A stretch of DNA of 49,805 bases from an uncultured Bacteroidales bacterium. GTDB taxonomy: Bacteria; Bacteroidota; Bacteroidia; Bacteroidales; UBA932. The notes beneath the pieces are model-generated. The model worked only from the letters and a program-made list of their open reading frames with translations. It did not search any database and was not told where the DNA came from. The stretch spans positions 1 to 49,805 of the forward strand of contig CASEOO010000014.1 of assembly GCA_949289565.1 (NCBI GenBank), in the 5' to 3' direction. Below are positions 34,964 to 43,293 of the stretch, piece by piece. Position 1 is the stretch's first letter, and every line of letters begins with the position of its first letter. A program made the translations under genes and the position numbers.

Positions 34964-35863
34964 ATGGAAAAAATTCGTGCGGCCGTAGTAGGCTACGGCA
35001 ATATCGGCAGATACGTTGTCGAGACCCTGAGGGTTTCCCCCGACTTCGAAATAGCCGGCGTGATCAGAAGGAACGGAAGCGAGAACTGCCCTTCAGAACT
35101 TCATGACATCAAGGTCGTGAAAGATGTGAAGGAACTTGGGAAAGTGGATGTCGCCATACTTTGCACTCCGACCCGGAAGGTGGAGGAGCATGCTGTACCT
35201 CTCCTGGAAATGGGCATCAACACCGTAGACAGTTTCGACATCCATACCGATATCGTGAATCTAAGGAGAAGCCTGGACGCCGTGGCTAAAAAGCACAATG
35301 CAGTGTCTGTCATCTCTGCAGGCTGGGATCCAGGGAGCGACTCCGTGGTCAGGGCGCTGCTGGAGGCTATCGCGCCTAAGGGCATCACATACACTAATTT
35401 CGGGCCTGGAATGAGCATGGGGCATACTGTAGCCGTAAAGGCTGTAGACGGAGTGAAAGCCGCCCTGTCCATGACGATTCCGACTGGAACCGGTGTACAT
35501 AGAAGAATGGTGTACATAGAAGTGAAAGACGGATATGATTTTGAAAATGTCGCCGCCGCCATCAAAGCAGACCCTTATTTCGTTCACGACGAGACGCATG
35601 TGATAAAGGTAGACGATGTAGATGCACTTATCGACATGGGGCATGGAGTCAACCTTACCAGAAAAGGAGTCTCCGGAAAGACGCAGAACCAGCTTTTCGA
35701 ATTCGACATGAAGATCAACAACCCTGCGCTGACGGCACAGGTGATGGTATGCTCTGCTCGGGCTTCTTTCAAGCAGGCGAGCGGATGCTATACGCTTATT
35801 GAAATCCCTGTCATAGACCTGTTGCCAGGAGACAGAGAAGACCTGGTCAGAAGGCTTGTATAA
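34964..35863 (+). CDS. ddh: meso-Diaminopimelate D-dehydrogenase
   Basis: A 299-residue NADPH enzyme that makes meso-diaminopimelate from tetrahydrodipicolinate and ammonia in one step, for lysine and cell-wall synthesis. The Rossmann motif VVGYGNIGRY is at residues 8-17. DSFDIHTDIV, SAGWDPGSDSVVRAL and NFGPGMSMGHTVAVKAVDGVK follow and are family hallmarks. Length fits the family (about 300-326). It has its own promoter and a strong terminator. dapA, dapB and lysC lie 11 kb away on the other strand and supply its substrate. Confidence 0.94.
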   Translation: MEKIRAAVVGYGNIGRYVVETLRVSPDFEIAGVIRRNGSENCPSELHDIKVVKDVKELGKVDVAILCTPTRKVEEHAVPLLEMGINTVDSFDIHTDIVNLRRSLDAVAKKHNAVSVISAGWDPGSDSVVRALLEAIAPKGITYTNFGPGMSMGHTVAVKAVDGVKAALSMTIPTGTGVHRRMVYIEVKDGYDFENVAAAIKADPYFVHDETHVIKVDDVDALIDMGHGVNLTRKGVSGKTQNQLFEFDMKINNPALTAQVMVCSARASFKQASGCYTLIEIPVIDLLPGDREDLVRRLV

Positions 35864-35887
35864 AGAATAGCAGATATAAGATGACAG

Positions 35888-35920
35888 GAGGGTGACCCAA
35901 AGGGGCTTTTGGTCACCCTC
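35888..35920 (+). terminator. Terminator hairpin after ddh
   Basis: Ten-base perfect arms GAGGGTGACC (35888-35897) and GGTCACCCTC (35911-35920) enclose a 13-base loop. A second small hairpin (GTCTTTC/GAAAGAC, 35925-35941) follows. There is no strong T tract, but position and stem strength suggest termination of ddh. Confidence 0.6.
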
Positions 35921-36047
35921 AAACGTCTTTCTTCGAAAGACTGACCCCATCCTAACCCCCTCTGTTCGCTTTCGAATGTCCCCCGGACATTCTCATAGAA
36001 CCGCTCTCGACCCCTATTAGGGGGATCTCGCTCCTTCCAGTCGCGGT

Positions 36048-36124
36048 CACTTCGTGACTTTTGACCCACCCACTTTTTAATGTGATCTTATTCTTGCAGA
36101 CGCAGCCACTTCGTGACTTTTGAC
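36048..36124. repeat. Two 18-bp direct repeats 59 bp apart, each with a GTCAC-type hairpin
   Basis: CACTTCGTGACTTTTGAC occurs at 36048-36065 and 36107-36124. The first copy is preceded by GT, making the hairpin GTCAC-TTC-GTGAC. They lie just downstream of the minus-strand phoU (46 bp past its stop), so they may be part of the pst operon 3' end. Confidence 0.7.
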
Positions 36125-36169
36125 TTACATCTTTCTCCGATACGATTCACACGCCGGACGAAGGCCAGG

Positions 36170-36841
36170 TTACCCTTCCAGGCTGCAGTGCTTAAGCACT
36201 TTTGCATCTATATAAAAAACTATTTCTTCGGCGATATTCGTCAGATGGTCGCCTGTCCGCTCAAGTTTACGGAATACACCTCCAAGTCCAAGGCAGAAAG
36301 GAATGGAGTCCGGATGGTTTCTGGCGTAATCTGCCAATATAGCCGAAGATGCCTTGTTGATCTGGTCCAGGAAATCGTCCTGGGAAAGGACTGCAGTAGC
36401 CAAGGCGGCATTCTCATTCTGGAAAGCCTGCTGCAATTCTCCAAGCATAGTCAGCACACGTGAAAACATCGCTCCCAGCTGAAGCTGTTCCAGAAGCTCC
36501 TGATCCAGGACATCTGTTTCGGCATCCCTGATGAAACGTGCGATGCCATCTGCATAGTCGCCTATCCTCTCCAAGTCCCCGTTGATTTTCAGAATGGCCA
36601 GTACAAAGCGCAAATCCACTGCCACTGGAGTGAACAAGGCGATGAAATCCTCCACATCGCTGTCTATCTTCAATTCGAATGCATCCACCCTCCGTTCACG
36701 AACGATTACCTGCTGGGCCAAAGTCCTGTCAAGCCCCATCACAGCATCCCTGGCTTGTTCTATCTGATTATAGACCAGAGTCCACATCTGGGACACTTCT
36801 CTTTTGAGCTGTTCCAGCTCAGAATCTACAAATTTCACCAT
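36170..36841 (-). CDS. phoU: Phosphate transport regulator PhoU
   Basis: A 223-residue protein made of two repeated three-helix bundles (residues about 10-110 and 115-215). Acidic metal-binding patterns are visible in each half (RRVDAFELKIDSDVEDFI and ERTGDHLTNIAEEIVF). PhoU links the Pst transporter to the phosphate-sensing histidine kinase and restrains uptake when phosphate is plentiful. It is the last gene of the pst operon, 34 bp after pstB. No PhoR/PhoB pair is in the window. Confidence 0.93.
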   Translation of the reverse strand: MVKFVDSELEQLKREVSQMWTLVYNQIEQARDAVMGLDRTLAQQVIVRERRVDAFELKIDSDVEDFIALFTPVAVDLRFVLAILKINGDLERIGDYADGIARFIRDAETDVLDQELLEQLQLGAMFSRVLTMLGELQQAFQNENAALATAVLSQDDFLDQINKASSAILADYARNHPDSIPFCLGLGGVFRKLERTGDHLTNIAEEIVFYIDAKVLKHCSLEG

Positions 36842-36875
36842 AATCTTTTCATTTTTTCAGTTATTGCCTTCAGGA

Positions 36876-37628
36876 CTATCCGAATCTTCCGGTAATATAA
36901 TTCTGCGTAGCTTCTTTGTGAGGATTCGTGAAAATCACTTTCGTATCATCATATTCGATCATCTCGCCCATATAGAAAAAGGCCGTCTTGTCGCTCACAC
37001 GCGATGCCTGCTGCATATTGTGCGTGACAATCACAACAGTCACCTGATTCCTCATTTCACATATAAGTTCTTCTATCTTCGCAGTGGAAATCGGGTCCAG
37101 CGCAGACGCAGGCTCATCCATCAGCAGCACAGACGGCGAGACTGCCATGGCACGAGCTATACACAAACGCTGCTGCTGTCCTCCGGACAATGCATAAGCG
37201 GACGCCCCGAGCTTATCCTTTACTTCATTCCACAGAGCAGCCCCTTTCAGGGACTCCTCCACTCTATGAGCTATGAATTCTTTATCCTTTATACCATTAA
37301 CTTTCAGCCCGTAAGCCACATTCTCAAATATGCTTTTCGGGAAAGGATTCGGGCGCTGGAACACCATTCCCACTTCTTTGCGCAGTTCGTCCACCTGGAC
37401 TTCCGGCGCATAGATATTCTTACCATCTATCAGAATTTCCCCCGTGAGCCGTGCCCCTGGGACCAGGTCATTCATTCTGTTGAACAGCCTCAGAAAAGTG
37501 GACTTGCCGCATCCTGAAGGGCCTATGAAAGCCACTACCTTGTTCTGAGGGATATCCATGGATATATGTTTCAGGGCCTGAAAATTCCCGTAATAAAAAT
37601 CTACATTTCTTGCTTCTATTTTTTCCAT
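36876..37628 (-). CDS. pstB: Phosphate ABC transporter ATP-binding protein
   Basis: A 250-residue ATPase driving phosphate import. Walker A is GPSGCGKST (near 38-46), the signature [14 protein letters not shown], Walker [14 protein letters not shown], and the switch His VTHNMQQA. The start at 37628 ([14 protein letters not shown]) gives the standard PstB N-terminus; the frame is open to 37685, but that would overlap pstA. The spacing to pstA is 31 bp. Confidence 0.95.
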   Translation of the reverse strand: MEKIEARNVDFYYGNFQALKHISMDIPQNKVVAFIGPSGCGKSTFLRLFNRMNDLVPGARLTGEILIDGKNIYAPEVQVDELRKEVGMVFQRPNPFPKSIFENVAYGLKVNGIKDKEFIAHRVEESLKGAALWNEVKDKLGASAYALSGGQQQRLCIARAMAVSPSVLLMDEPASALDPISTAKIEELICEMRNQVTVVIVTHNMQQASRVSDKTAFFYMGEMIEYDDTKVIFTNPHKEATQNYITGRFG

Positions 37629-37659
37629 ACCCGTTTTCAGATATTTTATATACTGAGAT

Positions 37660-38547
37660 TTAATGTGTCTTGAGCCTGTTTTCAAAATATTTTCTCAGCA
37701 GGCTGGCCAGAAGATTTATTATCAGGACAATTGCGACAAGCACCAATGCAGTTCCATATGCGATAGGCTGCTGGGCCTCTATGTCCGTCCCGCTGGTGGA
37801 TATCACATAAAGATGATACGGCAGGGCCATGCACTGGTCAAAAATCGATGTCGGCAGCTGCGGAAAGAAATATGCCGCACAGGTAAAAAGTATCGGAGCT
37901 GTCTCTCCAGACACCCTGCCCAGAGAAAGAATCAATCCAGTGATAATGCGAGGCATGCCCATAGGCAGCACCACTTTCCATATGGTCTGAAGCTTCGTAG
38001 CGCCCAGGGCGAGGCTTCCTTCCCGGATGCCGTCAGGTATATCCTTCAAGGCTTCCTCCGTGGTGCGTATTACAAGAGGAAGCGAAAGAAGTCCAAGCGT
38101 GAGAGATCCGGCCAGGATACTGTCTCCAAATCCGAGATATTTCACAAACAACGCCATGCCGAAAAGTCCGAACACTATGGATGGCACACCGCTTAAATTA
38201 TTTGTCATCAACCGGATAAACTTCACCACCCATCCTTTTGAAGCATATTCATTCATATAAATGCCGCTCATGATCCCTACAGGGAAAGCGACTATGGCGC
38301 TGCCAAGCATCAGCAGCAGGGTTCCGGCTATGGCAGGGAAGATCCCGCCCGAAGTCATTCCGTCAGCAGGAGCTTTTGTCAGGAAATCCCAGTTGATGGC
38401 ACCTGCACCCTTGACCACGATAAAACCTAATATCGCAAACAATATCAACACTATCAGCAGGCTGAGCGTCCGGAACGCCGCGAAGGCAAAAGTCTGCGCC
38501 CTGCGTTTGCGGACACTGCAGCCCTGTGGATATGATGGTCTTTCCAT
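37660..38547 (-). CDS. pstA: Phosphate ABC transporter permease PstA
   Basis: A 295-residue inner-membrane permease with six transmembrane segments. The coupling segment [31 protein letters not shown] contains the EAA-type motif that docks to PstB, and [18 protein letters not shown] is the phosphate-path helix typical of PstA/PstC. It pairs with PstC and is 2 bp from its stop, so translation is probably coupled. Confidence 0.94.
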   Translation of the reverse strand: MERPSYPQGCSVRKRRAQTFAFAAFRTLSLLIVLILFAILGFIVVKGAGAINWDFLTKAPADGMTSGGIFPAIAGTLLLMLGSAIVAFPVGIMSGIYMNEYASKGWVVKFIRLMTNNLSGVPSIVFGLFGMALFVKYLGFGDSILAGSLTLGLLSLPLVIRTTEEALKDIPDGIREGSLALGATKLQTIWKVVLPMGMPRIITGLILSLGRVSGETAPILFTCAAYFFPQLPTSIFDQCMALPYHLYVISTSGTDIEAQQPIAYGTALVLVAIVLIINLLASLLRKYFENRLKTH

Positions 38548-38549
38548 AT

Positions 38550-39746
38550 CTATGAATTTTTAGAACGGTTTCGTGAAGAAATGCACTCCACGCACATATT
38601 GATAAAGAATGTAATGAAAAAAAGTATTACGCCCAGGAGGAAAAGCGACTGATAATGTGCGCCTCCGGCCGGAGCTTCTCCCAGTTCCGCGGCGATAGTC
38701 GCCGGAATAGTCCTCAACGGCTCGAGAATGGATGTCGGAATGACAGCGGCGTTACCGGTCACCATCAGCACGGCCATTGTCTCCCCCACCGCACGTCCGA
38801 TTCCGAGCACCACGCCGGATGCTATACCCGACATCGACGACGGAATCACCACCTTGTATATCGTCTGCCATTTCGTTGCACCCAAGGCCAGGCTCGCTTC
38901 GCGCAATGTCCGCGGACAGCTTCTCATCGCATCCTCTGCCACAGTCACTATGGTAGGAAGGGCCATGATGGCCAATACAAGACTGCCTGCAAGCCCGCTT
39001 TCGCCTACCGGCAATCCGAACACCTGCTGCAGCATAGGCACAATGACGATAAGCCCGAAAAAGCCGTAAACCACCGAAGGAATGCCGTTCAGAAGTTCGA
39101 TGACCGGCTTCAGGAAACCGCGCACCCGTTCAGAAGCCACTTCCGACATGTACACCGCTATGCTTATTCCGAAAGGCAGGGCGAAAAGTATGGCGAAAAG
39201 GCTCACCCATAATGTACCTGCCAACAGAGGAAGCACCCCGAAGAGAGGGGCAGGAGCAGCTGTAGGAAACCATTCCGTACCTCCAAGCACCTCACCAGGA
39301 GAGATATTCTTGTCTTCAATGAAATTCAGACCCGAATTTTCTGGAATCAGCGATTCCGGAACAAATGCCACCATACCGGGATGAGACTTCACCAGAGAAA
39401 CTATGGCAGCTCCAGCATATTCATACTGCGGACCGAGACTCTCCTCGGTAAAATATTCGTCCGCATCCTCAAGCCGGAAAGTCTTGATCTGCAGGTCCGG
39501 ACCGCCCAGTTCTTTCCAGTTGACGATATCCTCGTCAAAAACAGCCTTGATCTCAGCGGCTGTCATGCTCCTGACTGGATTGTCTTCATTCAGGGCGAGC
39601 ACATATCCTTCCTCTACGACAGATTCGCCGAAAAGGCCTGCGCCTCCCGTAAAAAGGAAAGCGATAATGAGCAGGATCACGGCACTGGTCACGAAACCGC
39701 TGCCGGTCAATATCCATTTTACTGCTTTTTCCAAAAAACGTTTCAT
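38550..39746 (-). CDS. pstC: Phosphate ABC transporter permease PstC with extra PstS-like segment
   Basis: A 398-residue permease, longer than E. coli PstC (319). TM1 is at about residues 15-37. Residues about 44-165 form an extra periplasmic segment before TM2. The remaining five membrane segments are at about 168-390 with the EAA loop [21 protein letters not shown]. The extra part has NPVRSMTAAEIKAVFDEDIV followed by NWKELGG (56-82), which closely follows residues 111-137 of the PstS encoded next door (NPVDSLTREQLEAIFRGKIT, NWKEVGG). It looks like one lobe of a phosphate-binding protein built into the permease. It lies 9 bp after pstS and 2 bp before pstA. Confidence 0.9.
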   Translation of the reverse strand: MKRFLEKAVKWILTGSGFVTSAVILLIIAFLFTGGAGLFGESVVEEGYVLALNEDNPVRSMTAAEIKAVFDEDIVNWKELGGPDLQIKTFRLEDADEYFTEESLGPQYEYAGAAIVSLVKSHPGMVAFVPESLIPENSGLNFIEDKNISPGEVLGGTEWFPTAAPAPLFGVLPLLAGTLWVSLFAILFALPFGISIAVYMSEVASERVRGFLKPVIELLNGIPSVVYGFFGLIVIVPMLQQVFGLPVGESGLAGSLVLAIMALPTIVTVAEDAMRSCPRTLREASLALGATKWQTIYKVVIPSSMSGIASGVVLGIGRAVGETMAVLMVTGNAAVIPTSILEPLRTIPATIAAELGEAPAGGAHYQSLFLLGVILFFITFFINMCVECISSRNRSKNS

Positions 39747-39755
39747 CTGACGACG

Positions 39756-40601
39756 TTAGTTTACCATGGCATCCGAAATTTCCTTCCTCACAGGAACAAA
39801 GCCCTGCTCCAGGACTGATGCCTGTCCCTCATCAGAAAGGACGTATGAAACAAACGGGGAAACTATAGATTCTTTTTCCGCATCGTAATAGTAATAAAGA
39901 GGCCTGACGACAGGATACGAACCGTCCGCAGCAGTCCGTACCGACGGTTCAGCATAGTGCCTCCCGCCGTCATACGAAACCGCCAGAGGTTTGACGAACC
40001 TGTTCAGATATGCCAGGCCGATGTATCCTATCGCTCCTTTTGTCTGTTTCACAGACTGGATGATGGCACCAGTTGCCGGCATGGAAAGGATGCCGCTCAT
40101 GTAATTCTTGTTGTCAAGCACGCTCTCCTTGAAGAATTCATATGTCCCTGAAGATGTCTCCCTGGAATAGACCACGATCTTCCTGTCTTCTCCGCCGACC
40201 TCCTTCCAGTTCGTGATTTTTCCCCTGAATATCGCCTCAAGCTGTTCCCGGGTGAGACTGTCTACGGGATTCGACGGATTCACGACCACGGCAAGTGCAT
40301 CATATGCTACTATGACCTCACGTGCATCAAGCCCGATTTCAGCGAATTTCATCTTTTCTCCGAATTTGATGCGCCGTGACGCCATGGCTATGTCTGTGGT
40401 ATTTTCCGGAAGAGCCGCTATTCCCACACCGGAACCTCCGCCTGTGACTATGATTTCCGACCCAGGATGCTTTTCAAGATACTGCTCGGCAAGTTCCTGT
40501 GTAAGCGGCAGCAGAGTATCGCTGCCCTTGACCCGCTGTGCGGAAGAGACGCCCTGAAGAAGCAGGACGCAGAGAATGGTTAATACTGCTGTTCTCTTCA
40601 T
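39756..40601 (-). CDS. pstS: Phosphate-binding protein PstS
   Basis: A 281-residue periplasmic protein with signal peptide (MKRTAVLTILCVLLLQGVSSAQ). Phosphate-contact regions are visible: KGSDTLLPL (about 25-33), GGGSGVG (54-60), ASRRI with Arg, and SRETSSGTYEFFKE (146-159). The cleavage site ends in Ala rather than a lipobox Cys, so it appears soluble. It is the first gene of pstSCAB-phoU, with a strong promoter 35 bp upstream. Confidence 0.95.
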   Translation of the reverse strand: MKRTAVLTILCVLLLQGVSSAQRVKGSDTLLPLTQELAEQYLEKHPGSEIIVTGGGSGVGIAALPENTTDIAMASRRIKFGEKMKFAEIGLDAREVIVAYDALAVVVNPSNPVDSLTREQLEAIFRGKITNWKEVGGEDRKIVVYSRETSSGTYEFFKESVLDNKNYMSGILSMPATGAIIQSVKQTKGAIGYIGLAYLNRFVKPLAVSYDGGRHYAEPSVRTAADGSYPVVRPLYYYYDAEKESIVSPFVSYVLSDEGQASVLEQGFVPVRKEISDAMVN

Positions 40602-40635
40602 AATGGATTCATGCAGACTGGTATCTGCACGGCCG

Positions 40636-40667
40636 CAAAGGTATGTCAGCGGCTCTGAATTTCCAAA
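40636..40667 (-). promoter_or_regulatory. Promoter of the pst operon
   Basis: On the minus strand TTTG (40667-40664), a 20-bp spacer and TACCTTTG (40643-40636) fully match the Bacteroidota promoter. I could not identify a separate PhoB box with confidence. Confidence 0.75.
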
Positions 40668-40681
40668 CGGAGACAGCCGAT

Positions 40682-41833
40682 TTAACTTTTACTTAACAAA
40701 TCCAGTCCTGACGGACGCTGAAAAACTTTCAGGCCGAAAGCAGGCATCATGGCCAGAATATGCTCGACGATATCAGATGCTATATGCTCATGCTCTGCCC
40801 AGACTTTGGTCCTGGTGAAGAAATACAGCTGCAAAGGAAGGCCTTCAGCGGTGGGCTCCAGCTGGCGGACCAGGATCATCAGATCTGAATTTATGTCAGA
40901 CCGGCTGCGCAGATATTGCTCTGCCGCCGTGCGGAAAAGACTGAGATTGACCGTATGGTCATCTATGACGATATCTTTCGCCCACTCTTCGCCAGAGAAT
41001 CTGGAACGCTCCTCTTCAGTACAGAATCTTATTGAGTTCATGTCTATTCTGAACGCTCTCGCCACTCGGCGGCCCGCACTTTCCCTCATGCCCCTCCAGT
41101 TGATAAAAGAGTCACTGACAAGCACATATGGAGGAACTGTGACTATGGCATGATCCCAGTTCCTGACTTTCACTGTATTCAAGGTCACTTCTTCCACTTC
41201 CCCGTTTATCCCGTTCTTATCCATCATGATCCAGTCGCCAGGGCGCAGCATATCATGAGCAGAAAGCTGTATGCCGGCCACTACGCCCAGAATAGTATCC
41301 TTGAACACAAGCATCAGGACAGCGGCTGAAGCGCCCAGCCCGGCAAGCAGGGTCGTGAAATCTTTCTCGATAAGCACACCGACAGTCAAGATGGCGCCGA
41401 CACACACAATGACCACCTTCACCATCTGGTATACACCCTTCATAGGCTTGTTCCTCAGCACATCGGAATCACTGGAAATAGCATAGAGCGAATTGACAAA
41501 AGCGCATCCCAGACTGCAGGACACCACTATAATATATATGCTCAACGCTTTTGTCAGCAAAACTGTCCACTGGCCTCCGTCAGGGAACAGCATCGGGAGG
41601 ACGACCATGAGAATCACGGGAGGAATCAGATGGAATACATTATGGAGCACCCGGCTGTCAGTAATGTAATTGTCCCATTTGAACGAAGTCTTGTCAGCCA
41701 CTTTTCTTATGAGCGGGATGATCAGCTTGCAGCACAGAAAATCCACAAGATATGCGAATGCCGCGACAGCGCACGAAACGATGATCCTCGCCTGGATAGA
41801 CATACCCAGTATTTCTGCAGTATTCTGTTCCAT
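40682..41833 (-). CDS. MscS-family mechanosensitive channel (YbdG-like)
   Basis: A 383-residue inner-membrane protein with five predicted membrane segments at about 12-33, 62-82, 92-112, 134-158 and 165-185. The last (LLAGLGASAAVLMLVFKDTILGVVAGI) is the pore-lining TM3 of MscS, followed by the beta domain (RPGDWIMMDKNGINGEVEEVTLNTVKVRNWD) and a C-terminal alpha/beta vestibule. Length and number of segments match YbdG/MscM-type channels, which open in osmotic downshock. It is downstream of tRNA-Leu on the same strand but behind the tRNA terminator. Confidence 0.9.
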   Translation of the reverse strand: MEQNTAEILGMSIQARIIVSCAVAAFAYLVDFLCCKLIIPLIRKVADKTSFKWDNYITDSRVLHNVFHLIPPVILMVVLPMLFPDGGQWTVLLTKALSIYIIVVSCSLGCAFVNSLYAISSDSDVLRNKPMKGVYQMVKVVIVCVGAILTVGVLIEKDFTTLLAGLGASAAVLMLVFKDTILGVVAGIQLSAHDMLRPGDWIMMDKNGINGEVEEVTLNTVKVRNWDHAIVTVPPYVLVSDSFINWRGMRESAGRRVARAFRIDMNSIRFCTEEERSRFSGEEWAKDIVIDDHTVNLSLFRTAAEQYLRSRSDINSDLMILVRQLEPTAEGLPLQLYFFTRTKVWAEHEHIASDIVEHILAMMPAFGLKVFQRPSGLDLLSKS

Positions 41834-41859
41834 AAATTTCGGTTTTCCCTGAAAACGAC

Positions 41860-41894
41860 TGAAGGGAATCCAAAAGCAACTTTTGAATCCCCTT
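41860..41894 (-). terminator. Hairpin terminator after tRNA-Leu
   Basis: Sixteen-base arms (41860-41875 and 41879-41894) pair with two mismatches around a 3-base loop. A short T-rich run follows on the minus strand. It is 9 bp past the tRNA 3' end. Confidence 0.7.
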
Positions 41895-41903
41895 CAATCT
41901 CAG

Positions 41904-41986
41904 TGCGGATGGCGAGAGTCGAACTCGCACAGGCTTACGCCCACCACCCCCTCAAAGTGGCGTGTCTACCATTTCACCACATCCGC
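41904..41986 (-). tRNA. tRNA-Leu (anticodon GAG)
   Basis: On the minus strand, the 83-nt sequence folds as a class II tRNA. The acceptor is GCGGATG pairing with CATCCGC plus discriminator A. The D arm contains GGTAGACACG, the anticodon stem CCACT/GGTGG encloses loop TTGAGGG, the variable arm is long (GTGGGCGTAAGCC region), and the T arm has GTTCGACTC. Anticodon GAG (41953-41951) reads CUC/CUU leucine codons. The terminal CCA is not encoded. It has its own promoter at 42000-42029. Confidence 0.95.
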
Positions 41987-41999
41987 AGGAATTGGATTG

Positions 42000-42029
42000 C
42001 AAAGATATACATTTTTTCTGATTTGCAAA
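42000..42029 (-). promoter_or_regulatory. Promoter of tRNA-Leu
   Basis: On the minus strand TTTG (42029-42026), an 18-bp spacer and TATCTTTG (42007-42000) match the Bacteroidota promoter, 13 bp before the tRNA 5' end. Confidence 0.65.
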
Positions 42030-42076
42030 TATTTTTTATCATTTTTCTGAAAACATCCCCTGCAATACGTCTGGAA

Positions 42077-42523
42077 TCACTCAAGTTTATCCCAATACAC
42101 CGACATTCCTATGCCCATCACTGAACCTCGCACTTTCAAACGGCCATCAGGTTCAAATGAGCAATCCGCATTGGCCTTGATCCCTCTCACAGGGTCATAT
42201 ATCTTCGCATCTGTCCAGACGTCTTTCTTGCTGTTGTAGCTCATTTTCTCGATCAAAACTATCTCGTCGCACGGTGTATTCCTTTTCGACTTGTCCGGAT
42301 TCTTCTCGTCCACTTTCAGGTTTCCGTCTTCATCATATTTGTCCTTCACCCATATCACCTGTGCAGTATATTTCCCGTCTCCGTCCTTGAATATGGATAC
42401 CTTGCTTTCCTCGCCTTCGTATGTGGCAAGATAAACCCCCACTATCCTGTCCGGATCGTTCTGTGCAAAAAGGGCTGAAGCTATGCCAGTCCACAAAAAA
42501 GCAGTCAAGATAATTCTTTTCAT
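42077..42523 (-). CDS. DUF2147 secreted protein
   Basis: A 148-residue protein with a signal peptide (MKRIILTAFLWTGIASALFAQ) and one DUF2147 domain. The domain has the typical DRIVGVYLATYEGEESKVSIFK start, a middle YTAQVIWVKD, and the end WTDAKIYDPVRGIKANADCSFEPDGRLKVRGSVMG. This is a small beta-barrel family (lipocalin-like) found in the periplasm of many Bacteroidota. The function is unknown. It stands alone, upstream of the tRNA gene on the same strand. Confidence 0.88.
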   Translation of the reverse strand: MKRIILTAFLWTGIASALFAQNDPDRIVGVYLATYEGEESKVSIFKDGDGKYTAQVIWVKDKYDEDGNLKVDEKNPDKSKRNTPCDEIVLIEKMSYNSKKDVWTDAKIYDPVRGIKANADCSFEPDGRLKVRGSVMGIGMSVYWDKLE

Positions 42524-42652
42524 CGTCTCTATATTGTTTATAAAAATCTCAATTTCTCATCATAAGCTGTTTTCAGGCTGGCAAGATATGCAAAAAACAT
42601 GTAATTTTTCGTTTTTAACAGCTTAAAACAAGAAAAAATCAGAAAATTTGAC

Positions 42653-42660
42653 TAAATTTG
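42653..42660 (+). promoter_or_regulatory. Predicted -7 element of rpsP-rimM
   Basis: TAAATTTG followed by C matches TAnnTTTGC. It lies 67 bp upstream of the rpsP start. The upstream region is AT-rich with no exact -33 TTTG. Confidence 0.55.
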
Positions 42661-42726
42661 CGCGCTTTTCCTCGGGAAGGAGAAGCATCGGTATTACTTT
42701 ATAAACTTTAAAAAAACAGATTTACA

Positions 42727-43293
42727 ATGGCTGTTAAAATTCGTCTTCAGCGCCACGGTAAGAAGAATTTCGCATTCTTCCACATTGTTGTGGCAGATTC
42801 ACGTTCACCACGTGATGGCCGTTACATCGAAGAGATCGGCACTTATAACCCAAACACAGACCCTGCCACTATCGTACTCAAGGCAGACCGGGCTCTCGCA
42901 TGGCTTAATGTCGGCGCTCAGCCTACACTGGTGGCACGCCGTATTCTTTCATACGAGGGAGTGCTCCTCAGGAAGCATCTTCAGGGCGGTGTAGCCAAAG
43001 GCGCTCTCACACAGGAGCAGGCTGACCAGAAATTCAATGCATGGAAAGCTCAGCGCGATGCCAAAATCAACGCAAAGATTGAAGGCATTTCAAAAGCCGC
43101 CGCTGAAGCTATGAAGGCCGCTGAAGCTGCTGAGGCTAAAGTCAACCAGGAGAGAGCTGAAGCTATCGCCAAGAAGAAAGCCGAGGCTGAGGAAGCTGCA
43201 AAAGCAGCTGCTGAAGCCGCAGCGGCAGAAAAAGCGGCTCAGGAAGCAGCTGAGGCTGAAGGCTCACAGGCAGAAGCTCCTGCCGAAGCATAA
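42727..43293 (+). CDS. rpsP: 30S ribosomal protein S16 with long Ala/Glu/Lys tail
   Basis: A 188-residue protein. Residues 1-85 are a standard S16 ([46 protein letters not shown]), a small-subunit protein of the 30S body. The rest, from about residue 95, is a linker plus a charged Ala/Glu/Lys helix ([22 protein letters not shown]) ending in EAPAEA. E. coli S16 is only 82 residues, so the tail is an addition; similar tails occur in Bacteroidota S16. Its stop overlaps the rimM start by one base (TAATG), so translation is coupled. Confidence 0.95.
   Translation: MAVKIRLQRHGKKNFAFFHIVVADSRSPRDGRYIEEIGTYNPNTDPATIVLKADRALAWLNVGAQPTLVARRILSYEGVLLRKHLQGGVAKGALTQEQADQKFNAWKAQRDAKINAKIEGISKAAAEAMKAAEAAEAKVNQERAEAIAKKKAEAEEAAKAAAEAAAAEKAAQEAAEAEGSQAEAPAEA

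Larger units (their letters stand above)
35864..36169. other. 306-bp gap between ddh and phoU: hairpins and direct repeats, no gene
   Basis: No reading frame here looks like a protein. The gap holds the ddh terminator, a second hairpin, short inverted repeats (for example CCCCCTAAT-type around 36010-36024 and TGTCCCCCGGACA at 35977-35989), and two copies of an 18-bp repeat at 36048 and 36107. The composition differs from the genes around it. Confidence 0.7.

Noticed and set aside
35788..36069. 93-residue minus-strand frame as a gene between ddh and phoU
   Set aside because: It covers the ddh 3' end, a terminator and repeats; its composition is what hairpin-rich DNA gives by chance.
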